Of a stretch of DNA of 64,000 bases, positions 34,685 through 43,000 are shown piece after piece. The DNA is from Akkermansia sp. Lineage in GTDB: Bacteria > Verrucomicrobiota > Verrucomicrobiia > Verrucomicrobiales > Akkermansiaceae. Numbering within the stretch: position 1 is the first letter of the stretch; each line of letters opens with the position of its first letter. The DNA is taken from assembly GCA_022787425.1 (NCBI GenBank), contig JALFWB010000011.1:62001-126000 (forward strand), given 5' to 3'. The position numbers and the translations under genes were made by a program. The notes below the pieces were generated by a model. It was not told where the DNA came from. It made no database searches and saw nothing but the letters and a program-made list of their open reading frames with translations.

Positions 34685-34721
34685 AGCGAGATAAAAGCGG
34701 TTTAATGGTGATGATGATGAA

Positions 34722-35042
34722 TCAGGCGTTGATAGCGGTTACCTGCACCTTCGTGAGGGCGGCACGGAAGCCGATCTTCTTGTGGAAACCCTTGCGGCGC
34801 TTGAACTTGAAGGCAACGCCCTTCGGGCCGCGAGCCTCAGCATCCAGCACCTTAGCCGTCACCGTCGCACCGACAACCGTCGGGGTGCCGATCTTAGTCG
34901 TCTCGCCGTCCTCCACCAGAAGCACTTGGTCGAAGGTGGCCTCGCCGTCATTCTCCAGCCCGCTGATGCGATCGACCGTGAGGACGTCCCCCACCGTCAC
35001 GCGGTACTGCTTGCTGCCCGTCGTAATTACTGCGTATGCCAT
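34722..35042 (-). CDS. rplU: 50S ribosomal protein L21
   Basis: The 106-residue protein opens [15 protein letters not shown], with [14 protein letters not shown] and the C-terminal [15 protein letters not shown] that binds 23S rRNA. It is the first gene of the rplU-rpmA pair, with a promoter at 35088-35115 and a ~40-base leader holding a small hairpin (CCCGC/GCGGG, 35067-35081). Confidence 0.97.
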   Translation of the reverse strand: MAYAVITTGSKQYRVTVGDVLTVDRISGLENDGEATFDQVLLVEDGETTKIGTPTVVGATVTAKVLDAEARGPKGVAFKFKRRKGFHKKIGFRAALTKVQVTAINA

Positions 35043-35087
35043 GATTTTTTAATTTTTTGTGTTGCACCCGCTCGTGCGGGCTGGCAC

Positions 35088-35115
35088 ATTATAGTCATGC
35101 CGAGACTTTTGGCAA
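35088..35115 (-). promoter_or_regulatory. Promoter of rplU-rpmA
   Basis: On the minus strand: TTGCCA (35115-35110), a 16-base spacer and a perfect TATAAT (35093-35088). Confidence 0.75.
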
Positions 35116-35133
35116 GTAAAATTTTGCAAATTT

Positions 35134-35583
35134 ATGAAAAAACTTGAAGAAATTTTCCAAAATGGCCCCATTTCGGTTCATGGGGAGGGAGAAATGCTGG
35201 CTTTGGGCGAGCGATTGGCGGATACCCTGAGCGGGGGTGAGGTCATCGGGCTGGTGGGTGAGCTGGGTGCGGGGAAGACTCACTTGGTGCAGGGGATTCT
35301 GAGGGGACTGGGGGCAGGACAGGCCGGGGCGAGTCCGACTTTCTCACTGGTGCATGAGCACCGGGATGGGCGTCTTCCGGTCGCGCACTTCGACTTCTAC
35401 CGCATGCGCAGTCCGCAGGAGGCAACGGGGCTGGGCTGGGAGGAATACCTGGCGGAGGGGGCTGTGCTGTTGGTGGAGTGGGCGGACCGATTCGACGGCG
35501 TTCTGATGCCGCCGGATACGCTTTGGCTGGTGCTGGAGCACACCGGAGAGGAGACTCGGCGCGTCTCTCTTGCAGGGGTATGA
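35134..35583 (+). CDS. tsaE: tRNA threonylcarbamoyladenosine biosynthesis ATPase
   Basis: The 149-residue P-loop protein works with TsaB and TsaD to make t6A37 in ANN-decoding tRNAs. Walker A is GELGAGKTHLVQG (about residues 43-55), followed by SPTFSLVHEH, VAHFDFYRM and LLVEWADR, all family signatures. The start is divergent from rplU with only 91 bases between; the N-terminal codons are AT-rich. No clear promoter was found for it. Confidence 0.93.
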   Translation: MKKLEEIFQNGPISVHGEGEMLALGERLADTLSGGEVIGLVGELGAGKTHLVQGILRGLGAGQAGASPTFSLVHEHRDGRLPVAHFDFYRMRSPQEATGLGWEEYLAEGAVLLVEWADRFDGVLMPPDTLWLVLEHTGEETRRVSLAGV

Positions 35584-35628
35584 GCCGCTTTTCCTTTTGT
35601 CATACCGCAGACAAGACGCATTTTGAGC

Positions 35629-35656
35629 TTGCATCCTGCCGCGCATGTGGTAAAAA
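35629..35656 (+). promoter_or_regulatory. Possible promoter of the hypothetical gene at 35714
   Basis: TTGCAT (35629-35634), a 16-base spacer and TAAAAA (35651-35656), giving a leader of about 50 bases. Confidence 0.4.
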
Positions 35657-35713
35657 AGAGCATATCACCCCGCGCGTTGCGGGACATCAACTCAATTCAT
35701 AACGATTGTAACC

Positions 35714-36130
35714 ATGGATATTCAAGTAGCGGTCCTTTGTGACTATGCCGCCGATTATCAGGGCAAGCTCTGCGTGCAGGGTGCCTTTGATACGTTGTTT
35801 GCCCGCCAGTTCCCGGTGGTGCACCCCGCCTGTGCTTTGGCCCTGCGCCTTTGCCTTACCCCGGAGGATTCCGGTGACCACAAGCTCGGCATTTCCATCG
35901 TCGATGAGGACGGTGTGGCGCTGGACAAGGAGCGCATGCCCATCGTGGGTGACCTGAAGGTCGGTCTGCCGGAGGGTGCTTCTTTCCTGACCCGCAACCT
36001 GATCATGAACTTCCAGGGTCTCCGCTTCGAGAAGTCCGGCAACTACAGCGTTGACGTTACCTTCGATGGCGAGCTCGTTGCCCGCACGCCGCTGCGCCTC
36101 GTTCTGGTGCAGCAGGATGCTCAGGCCTGA
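35714..36130 (+). CDS. Conserved-looking hypothetical protein (DUF6941-like)
   Basis: This 138-residue protein has no signal peptide or membrane segment. It opens MDIQVAVLCDYAADYQGKL and contains CVQGAFDTLFA, LALRLCLTPEDSGDHKLGISI and a C-terminal GNYSVDVTFDGELVARTPLRL. The pattern of alternating beta strands ending in a positive-charged edge suggests a small beta-sandwich. From memory it resembles a family labelled DUF6941; that link should be treated as tentative. No function is assigned. It lies between tsaE and a small leaderless gene. Confidence 0.75.
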   Translation: MDIQVAVLCDYAADYQGKLCVQGAFDTLFARQFPVVHPACALALRLCLTPEDSGDHKLGISIVDEDGVALDKERMPIVGDLKVGLPEGASFLTRNLIMNFQGLRFEKSGNYSVDVTFDGELVARTPLRLVLVQQDAQA

Positions 36131-36225
36131 GTCTTTCCCGACATTTCTCCCTGCCGTCCGTACTCTCCGTGGGTGCGGGCGGCTTCACTTTACCCCGGTG
36201 GTGCGGAATATGCCACGCAGCGGGC

Positions 36226-36253
36226 TTGACAAGTGGGCTGCGCGGCGTATGAT
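36226..36253 (+). promoter_or_regulatory. Promoter of the 84-residue gene
   Basis: Consensus TTGACA (36226-36231), a 16-base spacer and TATGAT (36248-36253). A GTG codon follows after 7 bases. Confidence 0.72.
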
Positions 36254-36260
36254 GTCCCTC

Positions 36261-36515
36261 GTGAAGAAGCGTATACCATTGCTGACATTGCCGACCGATG
36301 ATTTTGCCGAGTTGATGCACATGAACAGCCGCCGCCTGATTGCCGTGCTGCGGCAGTCCGTGCTCGCCCCGGATCGGATCGGCCGCTTCTCGCCTCGTCC
36401 GCCGGCAAATCACGATGCCTACCTCGTGCGGCATTACTCCACCCGCATCTCCGTCTCCCTGTTTACGGGCGGGGACGAGACGTTCCGCCTCGAATTCGTA
36501 CCGCCGGCGGAGTAA
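36261..36515 (+). CDS. Small hypothetical protein, leaderless GTG start
   Basis: The GTG at 36261 sits where transcription should begin and is preferred over in-frame ATGs inside the -10 box (36249-36254). The 84-residue product reads VKKRIPLLTLPTDDFAELMH and contains RRLIAVLRQSV and a C-terminal SVSLFTGGDETFRLEFVPP. It has no membrane segment or known motif that I can recognise. It precedes coaB by 38 bases and may be co-transcribed with it and rsgA. Confidence 0.6.
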   Translation: MKKRIPLLTLPTDDFAELMHMNSRRLIAVLRQSVLAPDRIGRFSPRPPANHDAYLVRHYSTRISVSLFTGGDETFRLEFVPPAE

Positions 36516-36553
36516 GCCCCCGATTGACTCGAAGCTTTCACCGGATTGCGCGC

Positions 36554-37186
36554 ATGAAGTTCCTGATTACCGCCGGCCCGACGCGGGAGCCGCTGGATCC
36601 CGCTCGCTATATAACGAATCGCTCCTCCGGGCGCATGGGCTACGCTTTAGCGGGGGCTGCCCGCCATGAGGGGCACGAGGTGATGCTTATCTCCGGCCCG
36701 ACGCATTTGGATGTGCCGCCGGGGGTGGATTTTCTGCAGGTGGAGACCGCGCAGCAGATGTATGAAGCTGTGCGAGACTACAGCAAGGGGGCGGATGTGG
36801 CCATCCTCTGCGCCGCCGTGGCGGATTATCGCCCCGTGGCCTACAGCGAGCAGAAGATTAAGAAGGTGGGTGAGCGTTTGGTGTTGGAGCTGGAGCGCAC
36901 GCCGGACATTCTGGGCAGTATGCGCAGTGTCTTCGGCTTCCGTGGCTACCTCATCGGCTTTGCGGCGGAGACGCAGGACGTGGAGACCTATGCGAGGGAG
37001 AAGCTGGTACGCAAGCAGTGCGACATGATTGTGGCCAACGATGTGTCTCGCAGTGACATTGGCTTTGACTCCCGCGACAACGAGGTAGTGCTGGTGTTCC
37101 CGGACCGGTGCGAGTATCCCGAAAAGGACACCAAGGAGCACATCGCCATGCACATTATCGAGCACGCAACCATCCTGCGGCCATGA
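36554..37186 (+). CDS. coaB: Phosphopantothenate-cysteine ligase, stand-alone CoaB
   Basis: The 210-residue protein has the CoaB half only: MKFLITAGPTREPLDPARYI, then NRSSGRMGYALA (nucleotide binding), LCAAVADYRP (active-site Asn replaced by the Asp-Tyr type), KIKK, LIGFAAET and VANDVS. It joins cysteine to 4'-phosphopantothenate in CoA synthesis. Most bacteria have a CoaBC fusion; the decarboxylase CoaC is not in this window and should be encoded elsewhere. Its stop overlaps the rsgA start (ATGA). Confidence 0.9.
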   Translation: MKFLITAGPTREPLDPARYITNRSSGRMGYALAGAARHEGHEVMLISGPTHLDVPPGVDFLQVETAQQMYEAVRDYSKGADVAILCAAVADYRPVAYSEQKIKKVGERLVLELERTPDILGSMRSVFGFRGYLIGFAAETQDVETYAREKLVRKQCDMIVANDVSRSDIGFDSRDNEVVLVFPDRCEYPEKDTKEHIAMHIIEHATILRP

Positions 37187-38298
37187 AGGTGACCCCGGAG
37201 ATGCTCGGGTGGAGCGAGGAGCTCGCGCAGGCCATGGCCGCCCTGGGGCAGCCGACTTGGTACCCTGCGCGCATCATCCGCGAGACGAAAATTAACTTCA
37301 CCGTCATCGCACGAGGCAAGGGAGACCACGAGGTGGTGATGAGCGGCAAACTGTGGCACGAGGCTGCCACGGACGCCGACCTGCCTACGGTGGGGGATTG
37401 GGTGGCCGTAGACCCCGGGGAGGGCGAGGATCTGCCCGTGATCCGGGCCCTGCTGCCGCGCCGCAATCGCTTCTCGCGCAAGGCTCCCGGCCGCAGCTGC
37501 GCCGAGCAGGTTATCGGAGCCAACGTGGATATGGTGCTGGTGGTGACGGATGCCGAGAATGACTATAACCTGAACCGCATCGAGCGCTATCTGACGCTCA
37601 TCCGCCGTTGCGGGGCCAAGCCTGTGGTGCTCATCAACAAAATCGACACCGCTGCGCCCGAGGCTGTGCAGCGCGCCGTGAACGAGGTGTCTGCCTTGGG
37701 GGTGGAGGTTTATCCCATTGCGGCCTGCCGCCGTCAGGGATACCCTAAGTTTCTGCGCCGCGTTCCCAAGGGGCTGACCATCACCATTGTCGGCTCCTCC
37801 GGGGTGGGCAAGAGTACCCTCGTGAACTCCCTGCTGCGCGACAATTGGCTGGAGACGGGTGAGGTGAACAGCGTCACCGGACGAGGCCGCCACACAACGG
37901 TGGCGCGTGAGCTGGTAGTGCTGCCGGGCGGTGGTGTGTTGATTGATAATCCCGGCATGCGCGAGATTCAGATGTGGACGGATGCCGCTACCCTGCGCGC
38001 CCAATTTACGGACTTGGAGACCTTGGCGGGTCAATGCCGCTTTGCGGATTGCAGCCACAGACGCGATGCAGGCTGTGCCATCCGCGCTGCGTTGGAGTCC
38101 GGTGAGCTCTCCCCGGAGCGTTACGAGCACTTCCTGAACCTGGATGCCGAGATTGCCGAGCTGGAGAGGCGCGCTGAGAAACGCCGCATGACGGTTGAGC
38201 GCGTCACCAAGCGCAAAAAACACCATGATTACCGCAACCGCGAGGACCGGGAGGAACATCACAGTGCCCCCGGACCGCGCCGCCGCAAGCATCGCTGA
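37183..38298 (+). CDS. rsgA: Small ribosomal subunit biogenesis GTPase RsgA
   Basis: The 371-residue circularly permuted GTPase helps mature the 30S subunit. The OB-fold N-terminus is followed by G4 LINKID (about 147), G1 GSSGVGKSTLVNSLL (about 205), G2 GRGRHTT (about 230) and G3 DNPGMRE (about 256). The zinc site CRFADCSHRRDAGC is at about 285. A basic tail (KRKKHHDYRNRED...) closes the protein. The ATG at 37183 overlaps the coaB stop by four bases and is chosen over an internal codon at 37108. Confidence 0.94.
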   Translation: MKVTPEMLGWSEELAQAMAALGQPTWYPARIIRETKINFTVIARGKGDHEVVMSGKLWHEAATDADLPTVGDWVAVDPGEGEDLPVIRALLPRRNRFSRKAPGRSCAEQVIGANVDMVLVVTDAENDYNLNRIERYLTLIRRCGAKPVVLINKIDTAAPEAVQRAVNEVSALGVEVYPIAACRRQGYPKFLRRVPKGLTITIVGSSGVGKSTLVNSLLRDNWLETGEVNSVTGRGRHTTVARELVVLPGGGVLIDNPGMREIQMWTDAATLRAQFTDLETLAGQCRFADCSHRRDAGCAIRAALESGELSPERYEHFLNLDAEIAELERRAEKRRMTVERVTKRKKHHDYRNREDREEHHSAPGPRRRKHR

Positions 38299-38331
38299 GC
38301 AGCGTGACGCACAATTAGTCGGAATACAGGC

Positions 38332-38360
38332 TTGCTTATCGGCGCGTTCGCTGCTATAAT
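38332..38360 (+). promoter_or_regulatory. Promoter of the spermidine-synthase-like gene
   Basis: TTGCTT (38332-38337), a 17-base spacer and a perfect TATAAT (38355-38360). A GTG follows after 7 bases. Confidence 0.75.
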
Positions 38361-38367
38361 CCCGCTT

Positions 38368-39036
38368 GTGAAACCTCTGCGTAAACTCGAAGAATTCCGC
38401 TCGCCGGACGGCGTCTGCCTGGAGCTGTGGGAGCGCGATGGTGCCCTCAGCCTGCTGCGGGATGGCGCGCCTATAGCCGCTACCTATTCCTACGGCAGCG
38501 AGCAATCCCTCGCTGAGCTGGCTACTGCGCCCATCACCCGCGCCTCTCAACCCTGCATCATGCTGGCGGGGCTGGGGCTGGGCTACGGTCTCGCGCAGGC
38601 GCAGGTCTCTCTTCCCCGCGAGAAAGCCCGTTTCATCGTGGCCGAGCCGGTACCGGAGATTGTCGAGTGGAACCGCCGCTACAGCCCGAATGCGGCCGCG
38701 CTGGAGGACAAGCGCGTGACTGTTGAGCCGACGAGCGCGGCGGAGCTCTGCCGCAAGCGCACCGGTTCCCTGCATGCTATCATCATGCGCCATACTCACG
38801 CCGACTGCGTGATGAGCCTCGGGGATGCGCAGGCCTACTTCAACGCCCTCAAGGGGGGCAGCCTGCTGGCCATCAGTCTGGCACGCCCGGACCGCCGCTT
38901 GGAGGGGCTGCTGAGGAAGGCAGGCTTTGATGTGAGTGTCTCAGCCGCAGCGGCCTCCGCCAAGGGTAAGCAACAGCGCATGCACACGATATTATTGGCT
39001 CGCCGGGGGCGCTTCGTGCCCTTTGCCGAACGCTGA
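38368..39036 (+). CDS. Spermidine-synthase-like SAM-binding protein
   Basis: The GTG at 38368 is chosen because the TATAAT box lies just upstream; the frame open before it contains the promoter. The 222-residue protein has an N-terminal beta region (SYGSEQSLAELAT) and a Rossmann-like core LAGLGLGYGLAQA (about 66) and FIVAEPVPEIVEWNRRY (about 90), as in spermidine synthase homologues. The usual catalytic Asp pair for polyamine transfer is not evident. It may be a methyltransferase-like enzyme rather than a true SpeE. Confidence 0.65.
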   Translation: MKPLRKLEEFRSPDGVCLELWERDGALSLLRDGAPIAATYSYGSEQSLAELATAPITRASQPCIMLAGLGLGYGLAQAQVSLPREKARFIVAEPVPEIVEWNRRYSPNAAALEDKRVTVEPTSAAELCRKRTGSLHAIIMRHTHADCVMSLGDAQAYFNALKGGSLLAISLARPDRRLEGLLRKAGFDVSVSAAAASAKGKQQRMHTILLARRGRFVPFAER

Positions 39037-39053
39037 ACCACCCCTTTCTTCCT

Positions 39054-39449
39054 ATGCCTGACCAACGCCGCCGATACATCTATTATGACAGCTCCGAGCC
39101 GGAAAGCCCGGAGAATGCCCGCGAGAGGGGGGTGAACAGCCTCATCCGCGTCTTTGCCATTATCCTTCTTTCGCTTTTCTTCTTCGTCGGCGGCTCCATC
39201 GTGCTCACCCCGCTCATTCAGCTCCACGCCCTGCGTCAGCAGCAGCAAGTGGCAGAACAAACACTCGAGCGCGTGAAGGAGGAGGAGGCCGAGGCTATCA
39301 ATCGTTACCTCTGGATCCAAGACCCCGAGTATTACGAGCAGATTGCCCGAGACCGTGCCAACATGGCCAAGCCCGGCGAGGTCGTCGTTCGTCCCCCCGC
39401 TTCCTCTGTCCCTGCTGCCACCCCCCGCCCCCGACAGGGCAGGGATTGA
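39054..39449 (+). CDS. FtsB/DivIC-like septum formation protein
   Basis: The 131-residue protein has a short cytosolic N-terminus, one membrane segment (VFAIILLSLFFFVGGSIVL, about 34-52), a coiled coil (LRQQQQVAEQTLERVKEEEA) and the FtsB/DivIC-type ending DPEYYEQIARDRANMAKPGE, which matches the family pattern of a Tyr-Glu-x-x-Ala-Arg segment followed by KPGE. A Pro-rich tail follows. Proteins of this family link FtsL and FtsQ in the divisome. It starts 17 bases after the spermidine-synthase-like gene. Confidence 0.72.
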   Translation: MPDQRRRYIYYDSSEPESPENARERGVNSLIRVFAIILLSLFFFVGGSIVLTPLIQLHALRQQQQVAEQTLERVKEEEAEAINRYLWIQDPEYYEQIARDRANMAKPGEVVVRPPASSVPAATPRPRQGRD

Positions 39450-39565
39450 GCTCCCCCTCCTGCAGAGTGGGGAACATGCTGCGGCCGGAGAGGGTGCTGC
39501 GCAGAGCCCTCTTTTGAAAATGGGGATCACCCCACAATGATGGCAGCAGAGCCGGACCTCCTCCC

Positions 39566-39587
39566 CCGGCGGCATGCAGTCTGTACC
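39566..39587 (+). repeat. Direct repeat A, copy 1
   Basis: A 22-base unit starting CCGGCGGCATGCAG and ending TGTACC, identical at 20 of 22 positions to the copy at 39801. The stretch 39450-40015 holds no credible gene. Confidence 0.8.
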
Positions 39588-39677
39588 AAAGATGAATCAG
39601 AAGTCGGCGAGGACAGATTCCGCACCGGGGCCCGGGAGACTTCTCTCCGCCGTGGTGATAGTGAGGGAGAGATGATG

Positions 39678-39708
39678 GGACGCGGAATTTTCGGAATTTT
39701 TGGAAACT
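39678..39708 (+). repeat. Inverted repeat B, left copy
   Basis: A 31-base unit starting GGACGCGGAATTTT and ending TTGGAAACT. Its reverse complement recurs at 39841-39871 with 29 of 31 matches, 132 bases away. Confidence 0.85.
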
Positions 39709-39800
39709 TAAATTTCATGCTCTTCTTTGGCAAGACTTCAAAGCAAATTCATCATAGGTAGCTATAGAAATTTATCAAAAAGATCAAGGAAACTACTATT

Positions 39801-39822
39801 CCGGCGGCATGCAGCTTGTACC
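39801..39822 (+). repeat. Direct repeat A, copy 2
   Basis: Second copy of the 22-base unit at 39566, lying 18 bases before the right copy of inverted repeat B. Confidence 0.8.
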
Positions 39823-39840
39823 GAGCCAAGCATACCAATC

Positions 39841-39871
39841 AGTTTCCAAGAATTCCAAAAATTCCGCGTCC
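39841..39871 (-). repeat. Inverted repeat B, right copy
   Basis: Reverse complement of the unit at 39678-39708 with two mismatches. The sequence beyond it also resembles, in reverse, the bases before the left copy. Confidence 0.85.
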
Positions 39872-39953
39872 TCCCCAACACCCCCTTTCTACTGCCGCAG
39901 CGGCGTGAAGTCTTCGCTCGCCTCCGCACACCACTTCCTTTCCCAACCTTCTC

Positions 39954-39968
39954 AAAATTCCGCGTTCC
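39954..39968 (-). repeat. Partial third copy of repeat B core
   Basis: AAAATTCCGCGTTCC repeats the 12-base core ACGCGGAATTTT on the minus strand, again followed by a C-rich stretch as after the copy at 39841. Confidence 0.6.
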
Positions 39969-40015
39969 CCAATAAACACACCCTCTCTATTACCCAAGCG
40001 GTAGGATTTGCAAAA

Positions 40016-40044
40016 GGGCCTGCCGCGGTGGAGGCGGCAGGCCC
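40016..40044 (-). terminator. Terminator of the giant autotransporter gene
   Basis: Perfect 11-base-pair stem GGGCCTGCCGC/GCGGCAGGCCC, followed on the minus strand by TTTTGC, 25 bases after the stop codon. Confidence 0.85.
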
Positions 40045-40069
40045 TGTGGCTTTCTCCCGGTAGAGGGGA

Positions 40070-43000
40070 TTAGAAGTTGACGCGGTAGCCAACGGAACCG
40101 TTCACGCCTATCTCGTCAGCGTTGAAGTCGGCGTTCACATCGAAGAAGATGGAGCCTGCATCCTGCGAGATCGGGATGGTGAGGGTGGCACCTACCTCGG
40201 CACCGATGACGCCCTTCTCGTTGCTGCGGGTGCTGACCGTGGCGGTCGGCAGGGCGGCAAGGGCGGTGTTCAGCTTACTGTAGCGGTCGCCGAAGTCCAG
40301 CTTGAGCAGCGCGCGGGCCTCGAAGATCGAGGCGCGGTTGTACTCGTTCTCACCCACGATGCTCTGGAGTCGACCACCGAGGCCGAGGGAGAATTGCGTG
40401 AGGGAAGCCGAGTCCGTGGTCAGGCGGGTGTCCGCCGTGCCGCCTTCCGTCGCGCTGTCCAGCGTGGTGTGGCTGAAGCTCATGTTGAACAGGGGCTGCA
40501 CGCAGGTGGTCGCCTCATCGTTCAGGGCGAAGGTGCGGGCCACCTCATACAGGAAGCCGAACATCATGCCGTTGGTCTTGTAGGTGGTCTTGCCTGCAAC
40601 ACCCGGGATGGTGCGCTCCAAATCCACATCGGCGCGTCCGAGGGTTCCCACGAAGGTGTTGACCCAGGAACCGGTCGAGACGCGGGCGAAGAGCGAGACG
40701 TACTGGGTGTCCAGGTTGCCCGTCAGGGTGTCCTCAGCCTTGCCGGTGTAGTCGCCGAACAGGGCACTGACGGCCACGCCGAGGGTGAGGTTCGGGTTCA
40801 CGTCGACATCAACGCCGACCGTGCCGCCCCAGGAGGAGACCTGGTAACCTGCATCCGTGCCGCTCTCGCTGAGCTGGCGGTAGTTGCCGTCGCCGCTGAT
40901 CCAGCCGTTGACGTAGGGCATGTCCTCGTTCACCTCGCACTGGTTCACACCCATGGTGGTGGTGCGGTTGCGGATGGAGCGGAGTTGACGCTGCACATCG
41001 TCAGCCACCGCCAGACCGACCGCCGACAGCGAGCTGCCTGCCAGTGCCGCACCCAGCTTGTCCATCGCCCCGGTGTTGCCGGTGTCGATTTGGTTATCCA
41101 GCATAGTGAGTACCTGAGCCAGCTCGCCGTTGGGTGCCGTTGCCCGCGGGTTAAGGTGGAACATCGCCTTACCTGCCAGAGCCAGACCCGCCGTGCCGTT
41201 CGGCGTCTGACCACCATGCGAGACATAGTATCCCGTGTTGGCATCGGCGATGATATCAACGGAACCCTCCACCGCGCGGAAGTTGGTGAAGTACTTGGTC
41301 ATCCACGTGCAGTCGCTCATGTCCACCGTCACGTTGCTCACCGAGCAGCCGGCCTTATCGTTCAGCACAAAGAGCAGGATGTCCTTCTCCTTACCGCCCG
41401 CATTGAAGTCCAGCCCCGTGTTCTCCACTTCGTGCACCTTCAGCGTCACGTCCTTCAGGCTCAGGGATGCACCCGTGGTAACCGTGGGCTTGCCGTCAGT
41501 CTTAAGGGCGGCATTTACCTCCGTGGCGGAAACGGTGAAGTCCAGCACGCCGCCGTCCTTCATGGAAGAGTCCTTCTTCAAACTCACCTTGGCCGCCTTA
41601 TCGTCATTTGTCTTGTTGTTCAGCAGAACTGTCGCACCCGTGGTGTCAATTCCGCCCAGAGTGTAACCTTCTGCGTTAGTATATATCAGATCCACCTTGC
41701 CCTCATTTCCGATCACCATCAGGTTCGCACTCGCGCGAAGAACCTGGTGTGCGTCCTTATCCGAGGTACCAACACGAACAGGATTGACGCCTTCGTAGGT
41801 GCCGGTGAATGTGCCGCCGTTATCAACAAGAACATCCTCAACTGACGAAATCTTGCCGTCACCATCGAGCTTATCAAGAACAAGGGCAGTCCCGGCACTC
41901 TCCAGAGTCAGCTTAATTCCATCCGACACCTCTAAAGCAACGTCATCCAGCTTACCGCCGACATCCAAACGGATTGTGGAACTTTTCTTCACGCGGATAC
42001 CGTTCTTCTTTGCTTCCGCCTTCAACCCGGTCTGCATGTTCAGAGTACCACCCATCAGGACGATGCCCGTTGTATCCGCATCCGCAGCTGAGTTGTCATT
42101 CGCGCCATAGTTGACTGTACCCTCAGTGATATAGTAGTCACCGGGACGGTCCATATCGTAAATGACACCCGACTTGACACCTGTGGTGGCATCCGTATCC
42201 ACTCGGACTTGATACTCCAGCGCATTATCGCCCGCGCCCACAAACACCTTTTCTAGGGTGAAATCCGAACCAGTATAACCTTGGATCACATAGTAAATAC
42301 CGGAAGCGTAACCATTGTTCAGACCGGCGGTTGAATTATCATCCTTGTAAGAAATCTCACCCTGGTGGTCCAGCTCAGCAAGTGACTTGAAGGAAACCTT
42401 CCCTCCTCCACCCAGTTCCAGAGTACCGGAGTTTTGGATGGTCTTGTCCAATGTAACCTCGCTCTGAATGGTCAGGCCGGCACCGCTCCCCACCTTCAGG
42501 GAGCCACCCTCTACGGAGGCATTCAGGACAGAGCCTGCTTCGGTAAAGACCAGCTGAGTATCCTTGCTGCTCGCCGTGTAGCTGCCCGTCCAGTCTTCAA
42601 TGTCTCCACCGAGGGAAACATTCCCCTTGGAATTATTGACGATCGAACCGGTTCCGGACAGCTTACCATTGAGGGCAAGAGTACCGGCGGCAAGGCCCGC
42701 ATTCTCCGGAGCGTCAGTCAGCGTCAGTGCGGCAACAGCAGGAGTGTTTTCGTCAGCAGCGGGTATGTCCACCAAGACCAAATCAGCAGTCACTTTCGGG
42801 CTTGTGCCGTTCGTCGCATCGTAGGCATAGCCGCTCAAGCCGGAAATCTTGATGGTGCTGGTCTGTCCGGTTGTGTCGGATGATGCCAGATGGTTCAGCT
42901 CCGTGATGGAGAATCTACCATCATTCTTCCCGCCCAATTTGGTGTTCGTGACCTCCACCGTACCCGTCCAACCGGGATCGCCGGGGGTAGTATCCGTAGT

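Noticed and set aside
36524..36553. Upstream TTG start for coaB
   Set aside because: The family start MKFLITAGPT at 36554 matches the conserved N-terminus; the extension adds ten unconserved residues.
39527..40063. Several 65-84-codon open frames in the repeat patch
   Set aside because: They overlap each other and the repeats, have no ribosome site or promoter, and no protein-like composition.
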